Shown here: in pieces, positions 24,679 to 34,700 of the stretch
Layout of the letters: each line of letters begins with the position of its first letter
Position numbering within the stretch: position 1 is the stretch's first letter
Assembly (NCBI GenBank): GCA_017992765.1
Contig: JAGOOA010000004.1
Location: forward strand, 10,993-74,992
From: Syntrophorhabdaceae bacterium
GTDB lineage: Bacteria > Desulfobacterota > Syntrophorhabdia > Syntrophorhabdales > Syntrophorhabdaceae
DNA: 64,000 nucleotides
Reading direction: 5' to 3'
Program-made: the position numbers and the translations under genes
Notes under the pieces: generated by a model
Told to the model about the DNA's origin: nothing
What the model saw: the letters and a program-made list of their open reading frames with translations, nothing else
The model's database searches: none

Positions 24679-24730
24679 AACAAATTTAAATATTTGTTAA
24701 CAATTTAAATTATATTTAACAAAGGGTCAA
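24679..24730 (-). promoter_or_regulatory. Promoter and palindromic operator of the XRE/cupin gene
   Basis: A perfect inverted repeat, AACAAAT-TTAAAT-ATTTGTT, occupies 24679-24698 directly before the start codon. TTGTTAACAA (24694-24703) is a second, overlapping palindrome. On the minus strand TTGACC (24725-24730) and TAAATT (24702-24707) are 17 bp apart, so the palindromes cover the -10 region and the transcript start. Confidence 0.6.
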
Positions 24731-24808
24731 CAAAAAAATACCCTGTCCGTCATTATTGATGCCGCCCTGCGCAATGCGTGTGCACCGCGAAATTATTGAC
24801 CGGATTAT

Positions 24809-24837
24809 TTGACATTAATACCCTATTTTGTTATAAA
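24809..24837 (+). promoter_or_regulatory. Promoter for the GAPDH-like gene
   Basis: A near-consensus pair: TTGACA (24809-24814) and TATAAA (24832-24837) with a 17-bp spacer. The leader to the ATG at 24955 is about 110 nt. No riboswitch-like fold was recognised in it. Confidence 0.7.
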
Positions 24838-24954
24838 TTTTTATAATTTTCCATGGTAATAAAATGCACCTCTTTCAATACAATACTTAATCCACTGCAA
24901 GGATGACAAACAGGTGAATGGTTTAAAATTCATACATCTCATACGGAGGTAGTC

Positions 24955-26232
24955 ATGGGCAGCGTAGATGTCTTAGAAAGCAAGCGGCCTGTTCTCGGCA
25001 TCAACAGTCTTGGCAGGATAGGGAAGCTATCGTTGTGGCATCATGTCGGCAGAAAATACTTTCAGGAAATTATCGTAAATATCGGCAGGGACTCCGGCAC
25101 GGGCTTGAGCTCTATTGCACAGTTCATAGAAAAGGATGTGACCTACGGAACGATCCACAAATTTTTATACGGAATAAAATCCGGTCGCATCATACAGATA
25201 GTCGACGAAAAGAAGGGCAAACTTCTCATAGACGGCATTCCTGTTACGATCTTGCGGGAGGCGAGAAACCCTGTAGATATCGGATGGCGTAATTACGGTG
25301 TTGACCTGGTGGTTGAGTGCACCGGAAAATTCAGAGACCCTACCCTTGCCCCTGAAGACCCGAAGGGTTCCATAAAAGGGCACCTCGCAAGCGGAGCAAA
25401 GGTCGTCATCAACTCTTCCGCTTTCAAGATCAAAAATAAATCGCTATCCTCACCGTCCGATACCGTTACCCTCATCTACGGCATAAACCACACCGCCTTC
25501 AACTACAAGAAGCACCTCATCGTATCTGCTGCGTCCTGCACGACAACGGGCCTCGCCCATATGGTAAAACCGCTTCTCGAAAATGCTGAGACCAGCAAGA
25601 TACTTACCGCCTCCATGTCGACGGTACACGCGGTTACAAACACGCAAAGCGTTCTTGATAATTTGCCCAAGGCAGGAGAAAAGGACCTGCGCAAAAACAG
25701 GAGCATCTTTAATAATATTATCCTGACCTCCACAAATGCTGCGGAGGCGTTGAGCCAGGTTATCCCTGAGGTCAAAAGCATCGGATTTATGGCAGATTCC
25801 ATAAGAATCCCCATCAATACCGAATCGCTCATCGTTCTTAACGTCACCTTCCAGTCGCAGTTTCACGAAGACGGGACAAGAACCTCCGTAACCACAAAGA
25901 CAATGAACGATATCTACAAAAAAGCCTCCGAGAAGGACCTTGAGCACCTTCTCATTTACTCTACCGAACAGAACGTATCGACGGACCTTATCGGCACAAA
26001 CGCCGCGATCGTGATCGAGGGCCAGTTCAACCATACTCGCACGGCCTTTATAGATGTCGACATTTCGCAGATTCCGAATATACCCGCCGGGATAAAAACA
26101 GGCGCTCCCAAAAACATCCTGAGGATACCGGTAGTACACGCAAAGGTCTTCGGATGGTACGATAACGAATACGGCAGCTACACCAACAGGATGGGAGACC
26201 TGACAGTGTATGTGCACAAGTCGCTGCGGTAG
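24955..26232 (+). CDS. Divergent long glyceraldehyde-3-phosphate dehydrogenase-like protein
   Basis: A 425-residue protein, about 90 longer than ordinary GAPDH. The NAD-binding loop is GINSLGRIGK (15-24). The catalytic cysteine is C195 in SAASCTTTGLAHM, where standard enzymes have SCTTN. The partner histidine is H225 in STVHAVTNTQ, and the C-terminal WYDNEYGSYTNRM is close to the canonical WYDNE motif. The catalytic pair is therefore intact, but the cofactor loop and the residues after the cysteine differ. Extra length lies mainly between the Rossmann strands and after residue 280. It could be a glycolytic or gluconeogenic enzyme or act on another phosphorylated or unphosphorylated aldehyde. 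The ATG has CGGAGG upstream. Confidence 0.82.
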   Translation: MGSVDVLESKRPVLGINSLGRIGKLSLWHHVGRKYFQEIIVNIGRDSGTGLSSIAQFIEKDVTYGTIHKFLYGIKSGRIIQIVDEKKGKLLIDGIPVTILREARNPVDIGWRNYGVDLVVECTGKFRDPTLAPEDPKGSIKGHLASGAKVVINSSAFKIKNKSLSSPSDTVTLIYGINHTAFNYKKHLIVSAASCTTTGLAHMVKPLLENAETSKILTASMSTVHAVTNTQSVLDNLPKAGEKDLRKNRSIFNNIILTSTNAAEALSQVIPEVKSIGFMADSIRIPINTESLIVLNVTFQSQFHEDGTRTSVTTKTMNDIYKKASEKDLEHLLIYSTEQNVSTDLIGTNAAIVIEGQFNHTRTAFIDVDISQIPNIPAGIKTGAPKNILRIPVVHAKVFGWYDNEYGSYTNRMGDLTVYVHKSLR

Positions 26233-26249
26233 CCGTATTTTGGTCTGTC

Positions 26250-29200
26250 CTATATTCCTATCTGGTACGATGCTTCAGCATCGCTTTCATGGCGGCCGTA
26301 ATACACGGCGCCGCTCCATCCATCGATGCAAATGAAGTCACCGCCGATTATCTTTTTATTGTACACAGTGCAAAAGCCTTCGGACTCATGAACTTTTAGC
26401 TTTCCGAACCCGACAACGCCGACCTTTCGCAGCTGAGGGATAGTCACCGCTGCGTGGGAGGTCCCTCCCCCTCTTGCGGTGAGAAGTCCTTCTACCTGGA
26501 GAAGGATGCCGACATCATCCGGAACGGTGTCGGGCCTTATCAATATAAGCGGGGTATCTGGTTCCTCTGAGCGAAAACGACGAATTTCATCCTCGGAAAA
26601 TACGGCCCTTCCGCAGAGGGCGCCTCCGCTTACCCCTATCCCTGAGCCGAGAAAAGAGCTGAGAAGCTCTTGGGTCTCTTTAAAAAGCTTTCTTTTTTTT
26701 GTTTCCCTTTGGATCATATCCCGCGTCTGCAGGATATAAAGTCCCTTTTTTGTCGCGTTCTCAAAAGTGAATTCTATCTCCTGGTGGTTGAACCCCTTTT
26801 CGTATATCAGCACCTCAACGAGCCGTATCAGCTCATGGTAAATATCGGGAAAATTTTTCTCCAGCGATACGCTGGAATCGCTTCTCTCCGCCATTCGTTG
26901 TTTTTCTGAGATCGGAAACGTCCCTACGAGCCCCGATACGATATCGTCGCCCTGCACGCCGAAGATAAAATCTCCGTATAGGGCGATATTGGCCGATGAG
27001 CCTTTGGGGTCCCTTGTAAAGATGACCCCTGACCCCGAATTCTCATCGAGATTTCCGAACACCATCGATTGTACTATAACAGCGGTTCCCCACTCATCGG
27101 AAAGGTGCATCTGGTGCCTGTACGTCTTAGCCTGCTCAGAGTACCACGAATCGAACACCTGCAGAATGGCCTCCCGCAGCTGTTCGGCAGGATCATCGGG
27201 GATCTCCACGTTCCGCTGCCTTATCGCCTCTTTATAAGAAAGCGCGAGCCGCTTCATCTGCGCAGAGTTAAAATGTATCTTGCGCGTTACGTTGTACTGC
27301 TGTTTGAATCTATCAATGATCTCATCGAAAACATTTCTTTCCAGACCCTTGAACATCCCCCAGGTCTGCAGAAACCTTCTGTAGGAATCCCAGGCGGCCC
27401 ATCTGTAATGTCTTTTTTTTCCAAGGCCTTCCGCAATCGCTTCATTTATGCCGACGTTGAGAAAAGAGTGCATCATGCCCGGAAGGGAGATCGTGGCTCC
27501 GCTCCTCACGGACAGGAGAAGGGGGTTTTCTGGATCTCCGAATTTCCGCCCGGTCAGCCTCTCCAGTTCGACCACCTCGTCGTAAATCCTCAGGCTCAAA
27601 TCCTTAAAAATATATTTGTACGCAATAACTGCGTCATATCCCCTGAAAACCTCGGTCGTTATTATGAAGCCTGGAGGAACCGGAAAATCGAAAGACACCA
27701 GCTGTTTCAAAAAATATCCCTTGTTGCCGATCAATATCTGGTTATCCATGCTTTTATTTCTCTTGTGGATGGGCGATATTGCCAGTTCCGGTATATATGC
27801 CATGACGAGGTTGAGGATCTGTTTGTTGTCTTTGAACTTTTCAAGTTCAGCGCTTAATGTCTTGATAATGTTATTCACGAAATTATCGAGCACCTGGAGC
27901 CCGAAAGCGGACGATATCATGGAGCGTATAAAATTTTCCGAGCGCTGGTAGGTCTGCTCTTCTTCGTTTGTTATTTCTGAACTGACCGTTGCCCCCTCAC
28001 CCTTCTGAAGTATCTGTTTTATAACTATCGACAGGTTGTTCCTGTGGGCATCAATGTAATAATCGCGGATGATGTCCTGTATGCCTTTCTCAATAAATTG
28101 GAAGATATCGATATACTGATCGATAGAGAATTGCCTCACCTGCAGCGCGCTTGAAATATATTTCATCTTTGAAACGAGACCTTCCGTCGCGATCCCTTCA
28201 AGCTCAAGGGCCTTTACATAGACCCAAAGGTATTCATGGACCCTGGTAAGGGTGCTCTTTGTTATAAACTTTAGGTTCAGCGACTCAAGAAGCTTTTGGA
28301 ACAGAACGCCTGCAAAATTCTCAAGGCGGAAGGCCAGGCCCATCGCTTCGAACTTTTCTTCCCTGTAGGTTCCGTACATCGATGGAATGCCTGCTGCAAT
28401 ATGCCGCTTGTAATAGATATTTTCAAAGGGCGCGATCTCTCCCGGAGTAAGTATCTTTTCCTTCAGGGTTGAGAGCAGCTCCATCATAATAACGAGGGCA
28501 CGGTAGATATTCTTATTCTTCAGGGCATACCGCAACCCCCTGATCTTGGGCAGCTCAAACATGCAGGAAGCTTCCAGGTCCTGCAGAAGGTCAATCGGTT
28601 GATAGTTGTATTTCTTGAACAAAAGCTGGTGGAGCCTTATCATGAGCGCTGCGCGCTCTTTGTCCCTGTCCGATACGCCGCCGATCCGATTAATTTCATC
28701 CCTGATCTTCTGGATATCCCATTCGAGAAGGCCGCAGACATCGCCATTCACTTTTGGAAGAAGCTCAATGAATATCTGATGCATTCCATCGAAGTATTCT
28801 CCGCTGTTATGCACCTCTTGAAAAACTTCTTCAGGCAAATGATTCTTCACATACTCTTTGTCCCCGGAATGCCAGTACCGGAATATATCTTCAACAAAGG
28901 GCACAAGGAGGCTGTTGCTCTCCACATGCGACTGCTTCCTGAGGAAATAGACCAGCTTATCGTTCCTCATTGTAAGCTCATCCACTTTTGTCGATGTGTC
29001 CCTTAATTCTCCTTCTGCGCCGATCTCGGTGAAATAGACGGGAAATATCCTCAGGAGCTGCTTCACGAGATTGTAAGCAGGGGCTATATCTGCATGAAGC
29101 AGAAAGGAAATGTCCCGCTGCAGGAGGTCGGTATCTTTGACAAAAACTCCTTGCAGTTTCAGGTTGATAATAAACGCCGACAGGAGACGTTTTGTCCATC

Positions 29201-30458
29201 TCGGCTTCAACGAAACAATCTCCAGCCATGCCTTTATATTCTTTATATGGGCAGGGTTTGCCTGCACCTGCCATTCAGTGTTCGATCCTTTTACGTCCGG
29301 GGGCTGAAATCCAAATGCTATAAGCTCGTCTATGAAGGTGTCTACGAGCGAGTGGCTGTTCTGCTCAAAAATACCCTTCGCGAATGTCATAATGCAATCA
29401 ATAATGGCAGCCCTATGCTGGTGCGCTGCGACATTCTTTTTCAGCAAAAGGAATACCTTTCTGACAAAGTCGTGAAGGTTGTGGCCGCTTTCCTCCCTGA
29501 AGACCTTTCCAAGGCAACGGTTGATCTCGAGCAAGGTATTGTTGTGTATATCCGAAAGGCCGTTGACGCTCATGACCTTAAAAAGAAAATCAAGCTTGAT
29601 GAGATAGTGCTTCCCGGCAAAGGCTTCCTTTTTTTCAAGCTCATCGGCAAGGGCGGAATAGGCGTTCACTATCTGGAAAAAATCCGGCATAGCGCCGTAG
29701 GCTTTCAATGTATCTTTTTGTCTTTTACCGTGCAGGTTCTCAAGCTTCCCGATCAGCAAAGACATGTTCTCGTGAGCAAGGGGGTTTACAAGCTTCAGGT
29801 ACAGGTCAGCCATCTCGCGGGATGCGCTGTCGCCCGGCAGCCATTGCGCAGGGTCAGGCTGCGTCAGCCAGAATTCGTATGTTCTATGAAAAACCTTGTA
29901 AAGCAACAATTCGAAGGGGGCGGTTTTGAAATAAGCGCCATGCTCTGCGGCAAAAGGCAGGATAGCCTTGAAATAGCTTGAACTTTTTTTTAACAAAAAG
30001 CTGCCGTCTCCTGCAACCTTTAGAAGTGAATCAAAGATGACCGGGAATAATGAAAGGTTCCTTTCCAGGAACTCGTCACTATGCGTAAACATCATGCTCA
30101 TATATTCAAAGAGGTACCGCACTGCGTCATCGCGGACATCTTCAGGCGCTGCCGATGAGATGACGCGGAGATAGATATCGCCAAGCATTTTCAGCGCACC
30201 GAGGCCGTTCTTGTGGCTGTTGAAATCGTAAAAATCTCCGACGGAGAGCGCCTTAAGCTGAGTTAAGACATATTCCCAGTTTACATAGGGGTGGTGGAGC
30301 TCTGTAAGAAGCTCCCTGGTGCGCTTAAGGACCCCGTAATGATCTTTTGCTACGTCGAGAAGGATCTGGTATTCTTCCGGTATCTCAACAACTGCGGCAG
30401 TCCTTTCAAGGTTCACCTGCAGGGCCGTCGACTGCCAGTCTGTCCGCTTTTCTTCCAT
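26250..30458 (-). CDS. Very long PPDK/PEP-synthase-like phosphotransferase with helical N-terminal half
   Basis: A 1402-residue cytoplasmic protein. Residues 1 to about 900 are predicted helical and match nothing I recognise. An ATP-grasp PPDK_N/PEP-synthase domain runs from about 903 (MDNQILIGNKGYFLKQL) to about 1270, with LLSVRSGATISLPGMMHS and EIEFTFEN. A swivelling phosphohistidine domain (about 1310-1390) has GGGTSHAAVT with the active histidine. The C-terminal PEP/pyruvate barrel of true PPDK or PEP synthase is missing. The layout is like rifampin phosphotransferase and glucan/water dikinases, which phosphorylate other acceptors through the same histidine. The acceptor may bind the N-terminal half; this is inference. 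It converges on the GAPDH-like gene with a 17-bp gap. Confidence 0.85.
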   Translation of the reverse strand: MEEKRTDWQSTALQVNLERTAAVVEIPEEYQILLDVAKDHYGVLKRTRELLTELHHPYVNWEYVLTQLKALSVGDFYDFNSHKNGLGALKMLGDIYLRVISSAAPEDVRDDAVRYLFEYMSMMFTHSDEFLERNLSLFPVIFDSLLKVAGDGSFLLKKSSSYFKAILPFAAEHGAYFKTAPFELLLYKVFHRTYEFWLTQPDPAQWLPGDSASREMADLYLKLVNPLAHENMSLLIGKLENLHGKRQKDTLKAYGAMPDFFQIVNAYSALADELEKKEAFAGKHYLIKLDFLFKVMSVNGLSDIHNNTLLEINRCLGKVFREESGHNLHDFVRKVFLLLKKNVAAHQHRAAIIDCIMTFAKGIFEQNSHSLVDTFIDELIAFGFQPPDVKGSNTEWQVQANPAHIKNIKAWLEIVSLKPRWTKRLLSAFIINLKLQGVFVKDTDLLQRDISFLLHADIAPAYNLVKQLLRIFPVYFTEIGAEGELRDTSTKVDELTMRNDKLVYFLRKQSHVESNSLLVPFVEDIFRYWHSGDKEYVKNHLPEEVFQEVHNSGEYFDGMHQIFIELLPKVNGDVCGLLEWDIQKIRDEINRIGGVSDRDKERAALMIRLHQLLFKKYNYQPIDLLQDLEASCMFELPKIRGLRYALKNKNIYRALVIMMELLSTLKEKILTPGEIAPFENIYYKRHIAAGIPSMYGTYREEKFEAMGLAFRLENFAGVLFQKLLESLNLKFITKSTLTRVHEYLWVYVKALELEGIATEGLVSKMKYISSALQVRQFSIDQYIDIFQFIEKGIQDIIRDYYIDAHRNNLSIVIKQILQKGEGATVSSEITNEEEQTYQRSENFIRSMISSAFGLQVLDNFVNNIIKTLSAELEKFKDNKQILNLVMAYIPELAISPIHKRNKSMDNQILIGNKGYFLKQLVSFDFPVPPGFIITTEVFRGYDAVIAYKYIFKDLSLRIYDEVVELERLTGRKFGDPENPLLLSVRSGATISLPGMMHSFLNVGINEAIAEGLGKKRHYRWAAWDSYRRFLQTWGMFKGLERNVFDEIIDRFKQQYNVTRKIHFNSAQMKRLALSYKEAIRQRNVEIPDDPAEQLREAILQVFDSWYSEQAKTYRHQMHLSDEWGTAVIVQSMVFGNLDENSGSGVIFTRDPKGSSANIALYGDFIFGVQGDDIVSGLVGTFPISEKQRMAERSDSSVSLEKNFPDIYHELIRLVEVLIYEKGFNHQEIEFTFENATKKGLYILQTRDMIQRETKKRKLFKETQELLSSFLGSGIGVSGGALCGRAVFSEDEIRRFRSEEPDTPLILIRPDTVPDDVGILLQVEGLLTARGGGTSHAAVTIPQLRKVGVVGFGKLKVHESEGFCTVYNKKIIGGDFICIDGWSGAVYYGRHESDAEASYQIGI

Positions 30459-30569
30459 AACTATAGATCCTCACAACGGTCAAAACCGCCATAATAATAT
30501 ACACATTTGGCGTGGAATAGACAAATATTTGAACTGCTCATGGCTGATAGTGTAAATGCATGATGGGGA

Positions 30570-30609
30570 GATTAAACCCCTTACGCCTCACGCCTGACGA
30601 CTTACGGAT
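30570..30609. repeat. Second copy of the 40-bp word repeat
   Basis: This matches the reverse complement of 14728-14767 at 36 of 40 positions. It abuts the stop codon of the metallophosphoesterase gene. The gap 30459-30609 also holds GCTGATAG words at 30540-30550 and no gene. Confidence 0.75.
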
Positions 30610-31752
30610 TCATTCTTGTCTTCCATGTTGCAGCTCGATGACCGTTACTTCGGGCGGCGCCAGGAAGCGTATCGGCGGCCCCCATGTGCCGGAGCCCCTG
30701 TTGACGTAAAGGCGTGATCCGTTCTGCAGGCTGTGGTATCCCGCGCACAGGGGAAAGAAAAGCCCTGTTATATATCTGAAAGGAAAGATCTGCCCTTTGT
30801 GCGTATGGCCTGAGAGCTGAAGGTCGAAAAGCCCCGTCGCATTTTCGTCAATGACCGGCGCATGCTTCAAGAGGACCGTGAACAGGCCCCGCGGCAGCCT
30901 TGAGAGAAGGAATCTTTCAGGGACCTCGGCGTAGCTGAAAGGCAGCCCGGCCTTATCATCCACACCGGCTATATTGATGACCCCTTCGACGGTCGCCCCT
31001 TCGCCTCGCAATACCCTGAAACCGGCCCTCTGGGTGAAATCGAGCGCTTTTCTTATGCCCGCGTAGAATTCGTGGTTCCCTGTCACCGCGAATTTTCCGT
31101 ATCGCGGACTGATCTCCCGGAGCATCCCCGTAAGCTCGTCAAGGCCGTCGAGCTGCCCGTCCACGAGATCGCCTGTAGAGACGAGCAGATCAGGGTTAAC
31201 GCTCCTGACCGCATCGACGACGGCCCTCAGCCTCTCCTCTCGCACGATAAGGCCCAGGTGCACATCGGAGATCTGGGCGATTGTGATCTTCCCGATAGAA
31301 GAGGGTATCTTCGAAGTCCTTATAGCGATCCTCTCGATGGTGACGCTCTTCGCTTCCCAATAGCCGTAAGCAGTTGCGAGGAGCGCATATATCATGGGAG
31401 CTATGAAGAACAGTTTGTACGCGGCGGCGATATGAGATACGTCTCTTTTTGCTACAAGGCCCGCGATATGGAGAAGCATGCGGATGATGTCTATGCAGAT
31501 CGACAAGGAGAAGAAGAAAAAGAGGAATGCCATCCAGGTATATCCCGCGTAGGCCATGAAGCGGGCAAAATGCTCATGCCCTGCCCTCTCCGCGAGGCGC
31601 ACGGCGAAAGGCGCAAGGGTCGTCACCAGCATAAAGGCGACGATGAACACGTTCGGGACAAGCCTGAGATGAAAAGCTAATTGCAGCTTTACGAACACAT
31701 AGAGGTGAAGGGTACCGTAAAGGAGAACAAAGGTAATTAAAAAAAGGGTCAT
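30610..31752 (-). CDS. Membrane-anchored metallophosphoesterase (YaeI-like)
   Basis: A 380-residue protein. Four hydrophobic segments occupy about residues 1-135. A calcineurin-like phosphoesterase domain follows with all expected metal motifs: QISDVHLG, STGDLVDG, VTGNHEF, LLKHAP and LSGHTHKGQ. These enzymes use two metals to hydrolyse phosphate esters or lipid pyrophosphates at the membrane; the substrate here is unknown. Its ATG overlaps the stop of the RND transporter gene by 4 nt, so it is translated together with an efflux pump. That is an unusual partner. Confidence 0.87.
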   Translation of the reverse strand: MTLFLITFVLLYGTLHLYVFVKLQLAFHLRLVPNVFIVAFMLVTTLAPFAVRLAERAGHEHFARFMAYAGYTWMAFLFFFFSLSICIDIIRMLLHIAGLVAKRDVSHIAAAYKLFFIAPMIYALLATAYGYWEAKSVTIERIAIRTSKIPSSIGKITIAQISDVHLGLIVREERLRAVVDAVRSVNPDLLVSTGDLVDGQLDGLDELTGMLREISPRYGKFAVTGNHEFYAGIRKALDFTQRAGFRVLRGEGATVEGVINIAGVDDKAGLPFSYAEVPERFLLSRLPRGLFTVLLKHAPVIDENATGLFDLQLSGHTHKGQIFPFRYITGLFFPLCAGYHSLQNGSRLYVNRGSGTWGPPIRFLAPPEVTVIELQHGRQE

Positions 31753-34700
31753 CGACTGCCGGCCGCTTTCCCGAAAAGCTTTCCCTGAAGTTCATCAAAA
31801 AGATCGTACGCCACCGGCACGGCAACGAGGGTGAGCAGCAGCGACGTCAAGAGGCCCCCGATCGTTGCAAGCGCCATGGGCGAACGAGTTTCAGCGCCCT
31901 CCCCTATTCCGATAGCTATAGGCAGCATGCCCATTATCATCGCAAAGGTCGTCATAAGTATGGGGCGGAGCCTTACGGGACCTGCCTGAAGGATCGCATC
32001 CCTTCTCGACATGCCCCTCGCTCTCAGCACGTTCGTGTAATCTACGAGGAGTATAGCGTTCTTCTTCACAAGGCCCATCAGGAGAATGAGCCCTATAAAG
32101 CTGAAGATGTTCAATGTCTTGCCGAAGATCAAAAGGGCGCCGAAGGCCCCGATAAAAGAAAATGGCATGGAAAGAAGAACGGTAAAGGGGTGTACAAAGC
32201 TCTCGAACTGGGCGGCGAGGACCATGTACGCCATGATTATGCCGAGCATCATCGCGAACATTAAATAGCCAAAGGACTCTGCCATCACGTCAGCCTGCCC
32301 CTTATAGCGGCCGGAATAGCCCGAAGGAAGAACATTTGCAGATATCCTGTCGAGTTCATCCTTGGCCTTGCCGAGCGGCGTTCCCTCGAGGTTCGCAAAA
32401 ACAGTCACCGCCCTCTGCCTGTCAACCCTGTTGATGATGCTCGATCCACCGCCTTCCTGAAAGGTGGTTATATTTGCAAGCTGCACAAGCCTCCCGTCCT
32501 TTGCCCTTACATATACCTTCCCAATATCATCAGGGCTCATCCTGCCCCCCGGCGTTAACCGCGCCCTCACATCATAGCGCCTCCCCTTCGCCTCATCCTT
32601 GAACTTTGTGACATCAGCCTCGCCCCCTATGAGAAAATTCACCGTTTCGGCAACGGACTTGATATCTACACCGAGGTCAGCGGCCTTATCCCTGTCTATA
32701 AATACCCGCACCTCAGGCTTTCCTGTCTCAAGGGAGGTGTCAAGGTCAACAACGCCCGGCAGCTTCGAAAACTGCTTCACAATATCGCGCGTATATGTTT
32801 CGAGTTCCTGAAGGTCCAGCCCTCTTATGCTGTATTGGATCGCCGTCTGCCTCTGCCCCCCTCCTATCATTGACGCGTTCTCAACGGATGCCCTGAGCCC
32901 AGGTACAGCCCTCAGCGATCTCCTTATCTCTGCCTTGATCTGTTCCTGGTGTTTTTTTCTTTCAGACTTAGGCTTAAGGTTGATCATCATATTTGCCTTG
33001 TTAAGCTCTCTTGTCGCCCCTCCTCCCTGGGAATACAGAACGGTGGTCACTTCAGGGACCTTTCTTAATATCCCCTCCACGCGCCTGCACATGCGGTCTA
33101 CTTCCTCGATCGAATAATCCACGGGGGTTTGCAGCCTGATGATAAACCTGCTCTGATCTTCCGATGGCGTAAATTCTTTGCCTATAAACTTCGTCAGGGA
33201 AAGACTGAGGACAAAGATAATAACGGCAATGGACAGCACCATCTTCCTGTGGTTTAGTGCGAACCCGAGAATGGCCCTGTATTTTCCTTCCAGCCTTTCG
33301 TATCCTCTTTCAAGCATATCGGATGCCCTTTTCAGGTAATGATGCCGGGCCAGCCTTCCATAAAAAGAACTTTGTTTGTTTCCTCCCTCTTCGCTGAACT
33401 TTCCATTACTATGTTTTTTCAGAAATAATGACGACATCATAGGCGTAAGGGTAAAGGAAACAAACCACGAGACCAGCACCGCAAACACGACCGTCATGCC
33501 AAACTGGAAGAAGAACCTCCCTATTATCCCTTTCATGAAAGCGACTGGAATAAATATTACTATTATGGCAAGCGTGGTTGCCGAAACCGCGAGCCCTATC
33601 TCTGACGTGGCGAAGGTCGATGCCTCGCGGGGGCCCATTCCCTCTTCGATGTGGCGGTGGATATTCTCTATAACAATGATCGCGTCGTCGATGAGAATGC
33701 CGATGGAGAGGGAAAGGGCAAGCATGGACATGTTATTGAAGGTAAAGCCAAAGGCGTTCATTATGGCAAAGGTCGAGATGACGGAGGTGGGTATCGCTAA
33801 AGCGCTGATAAGCGTTGTGCGGACGTTCCTTAAAAAGATCAGTACAGCGAAGATCGCGAACAACCCTCCGTAGATAAGGTGGTGCTGGACATCGTTGATT
33901 GACCGCTTGATGAAGTCAGACTGGTCAAAAGCGATGGAAAGGTTCATTCCTGCGGGCAATGTCTTTCTGATCGTCCTTAGCTCTTCTTTGACCCTGTTGA
34001 CAACTTCAACGGTATTCGTGCCCGACTGCTTCTGAATGCCCAGGTTCACGGAGTTCACGCCGTTGAAACGGGCAATCGTACGCTTTTCCTCCATCCCGTC
34101 CTCGGCGCGCCCTACGTCTTTTATTTTTACAGCAACCCCGTCTCTGTAGCCCACTATGAGGTTGTTAAAATCCTGGATGGTTTGAAATTCGCCCTTTACC
34201 TTTACAAGGTACTCTTTTGTATCACCTTCAACCGACCCGCCGGGCAGCTCAACATTGCCTCTCGCGAGCGCGCTGGATACGTCCTGCGCGGTAATCCCGT
34301 GAGACCGCAGCTTGTCGTTGTCCAGCCAGATCCTTGCCTGCCTCAGCCTCGTCCCGTAGAGCCTTAGCGCCCCAACGCCGTTTATCCTCTGAAACTGCTC
34401 CTTCAGGACCTCGTTGGCATATGTGGAGAGGTCTCGCGGCGATTTATCGCCGTGAAGGGCAAACCACAGGACCGGCGTTGCGTCGGGATCCACCTTCTGA
34501 ATGATCGGCTCATCGATATCGGTCGGCAGCTTGGACCTGATGGTTGAGACCTTTTCCCGCACGTCCTGTACCGCGAGATCGATGTCTCTTTCCAGAACAA
34601 ATTCTATGCTTATTACAGATGCGCCTTCTGTGCTGGTCGACGTGATCGTCTTGATCCCGTTTATGGTGTTGACCACCTCTTCGATCTTGTCTGTAACATC

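Noticed and set aside
25450-26217. 255-residue minus-strand open frame
   Set aside because: Antisense shadow of the GAPDH-like gene, which has intact catalytic motifs on the plus strand.
29094-29981. 295-residue plus-strand open frame
   Set aside because: Antisense to the long phosphotransferase gene; no ribosome site or recognisable domain.
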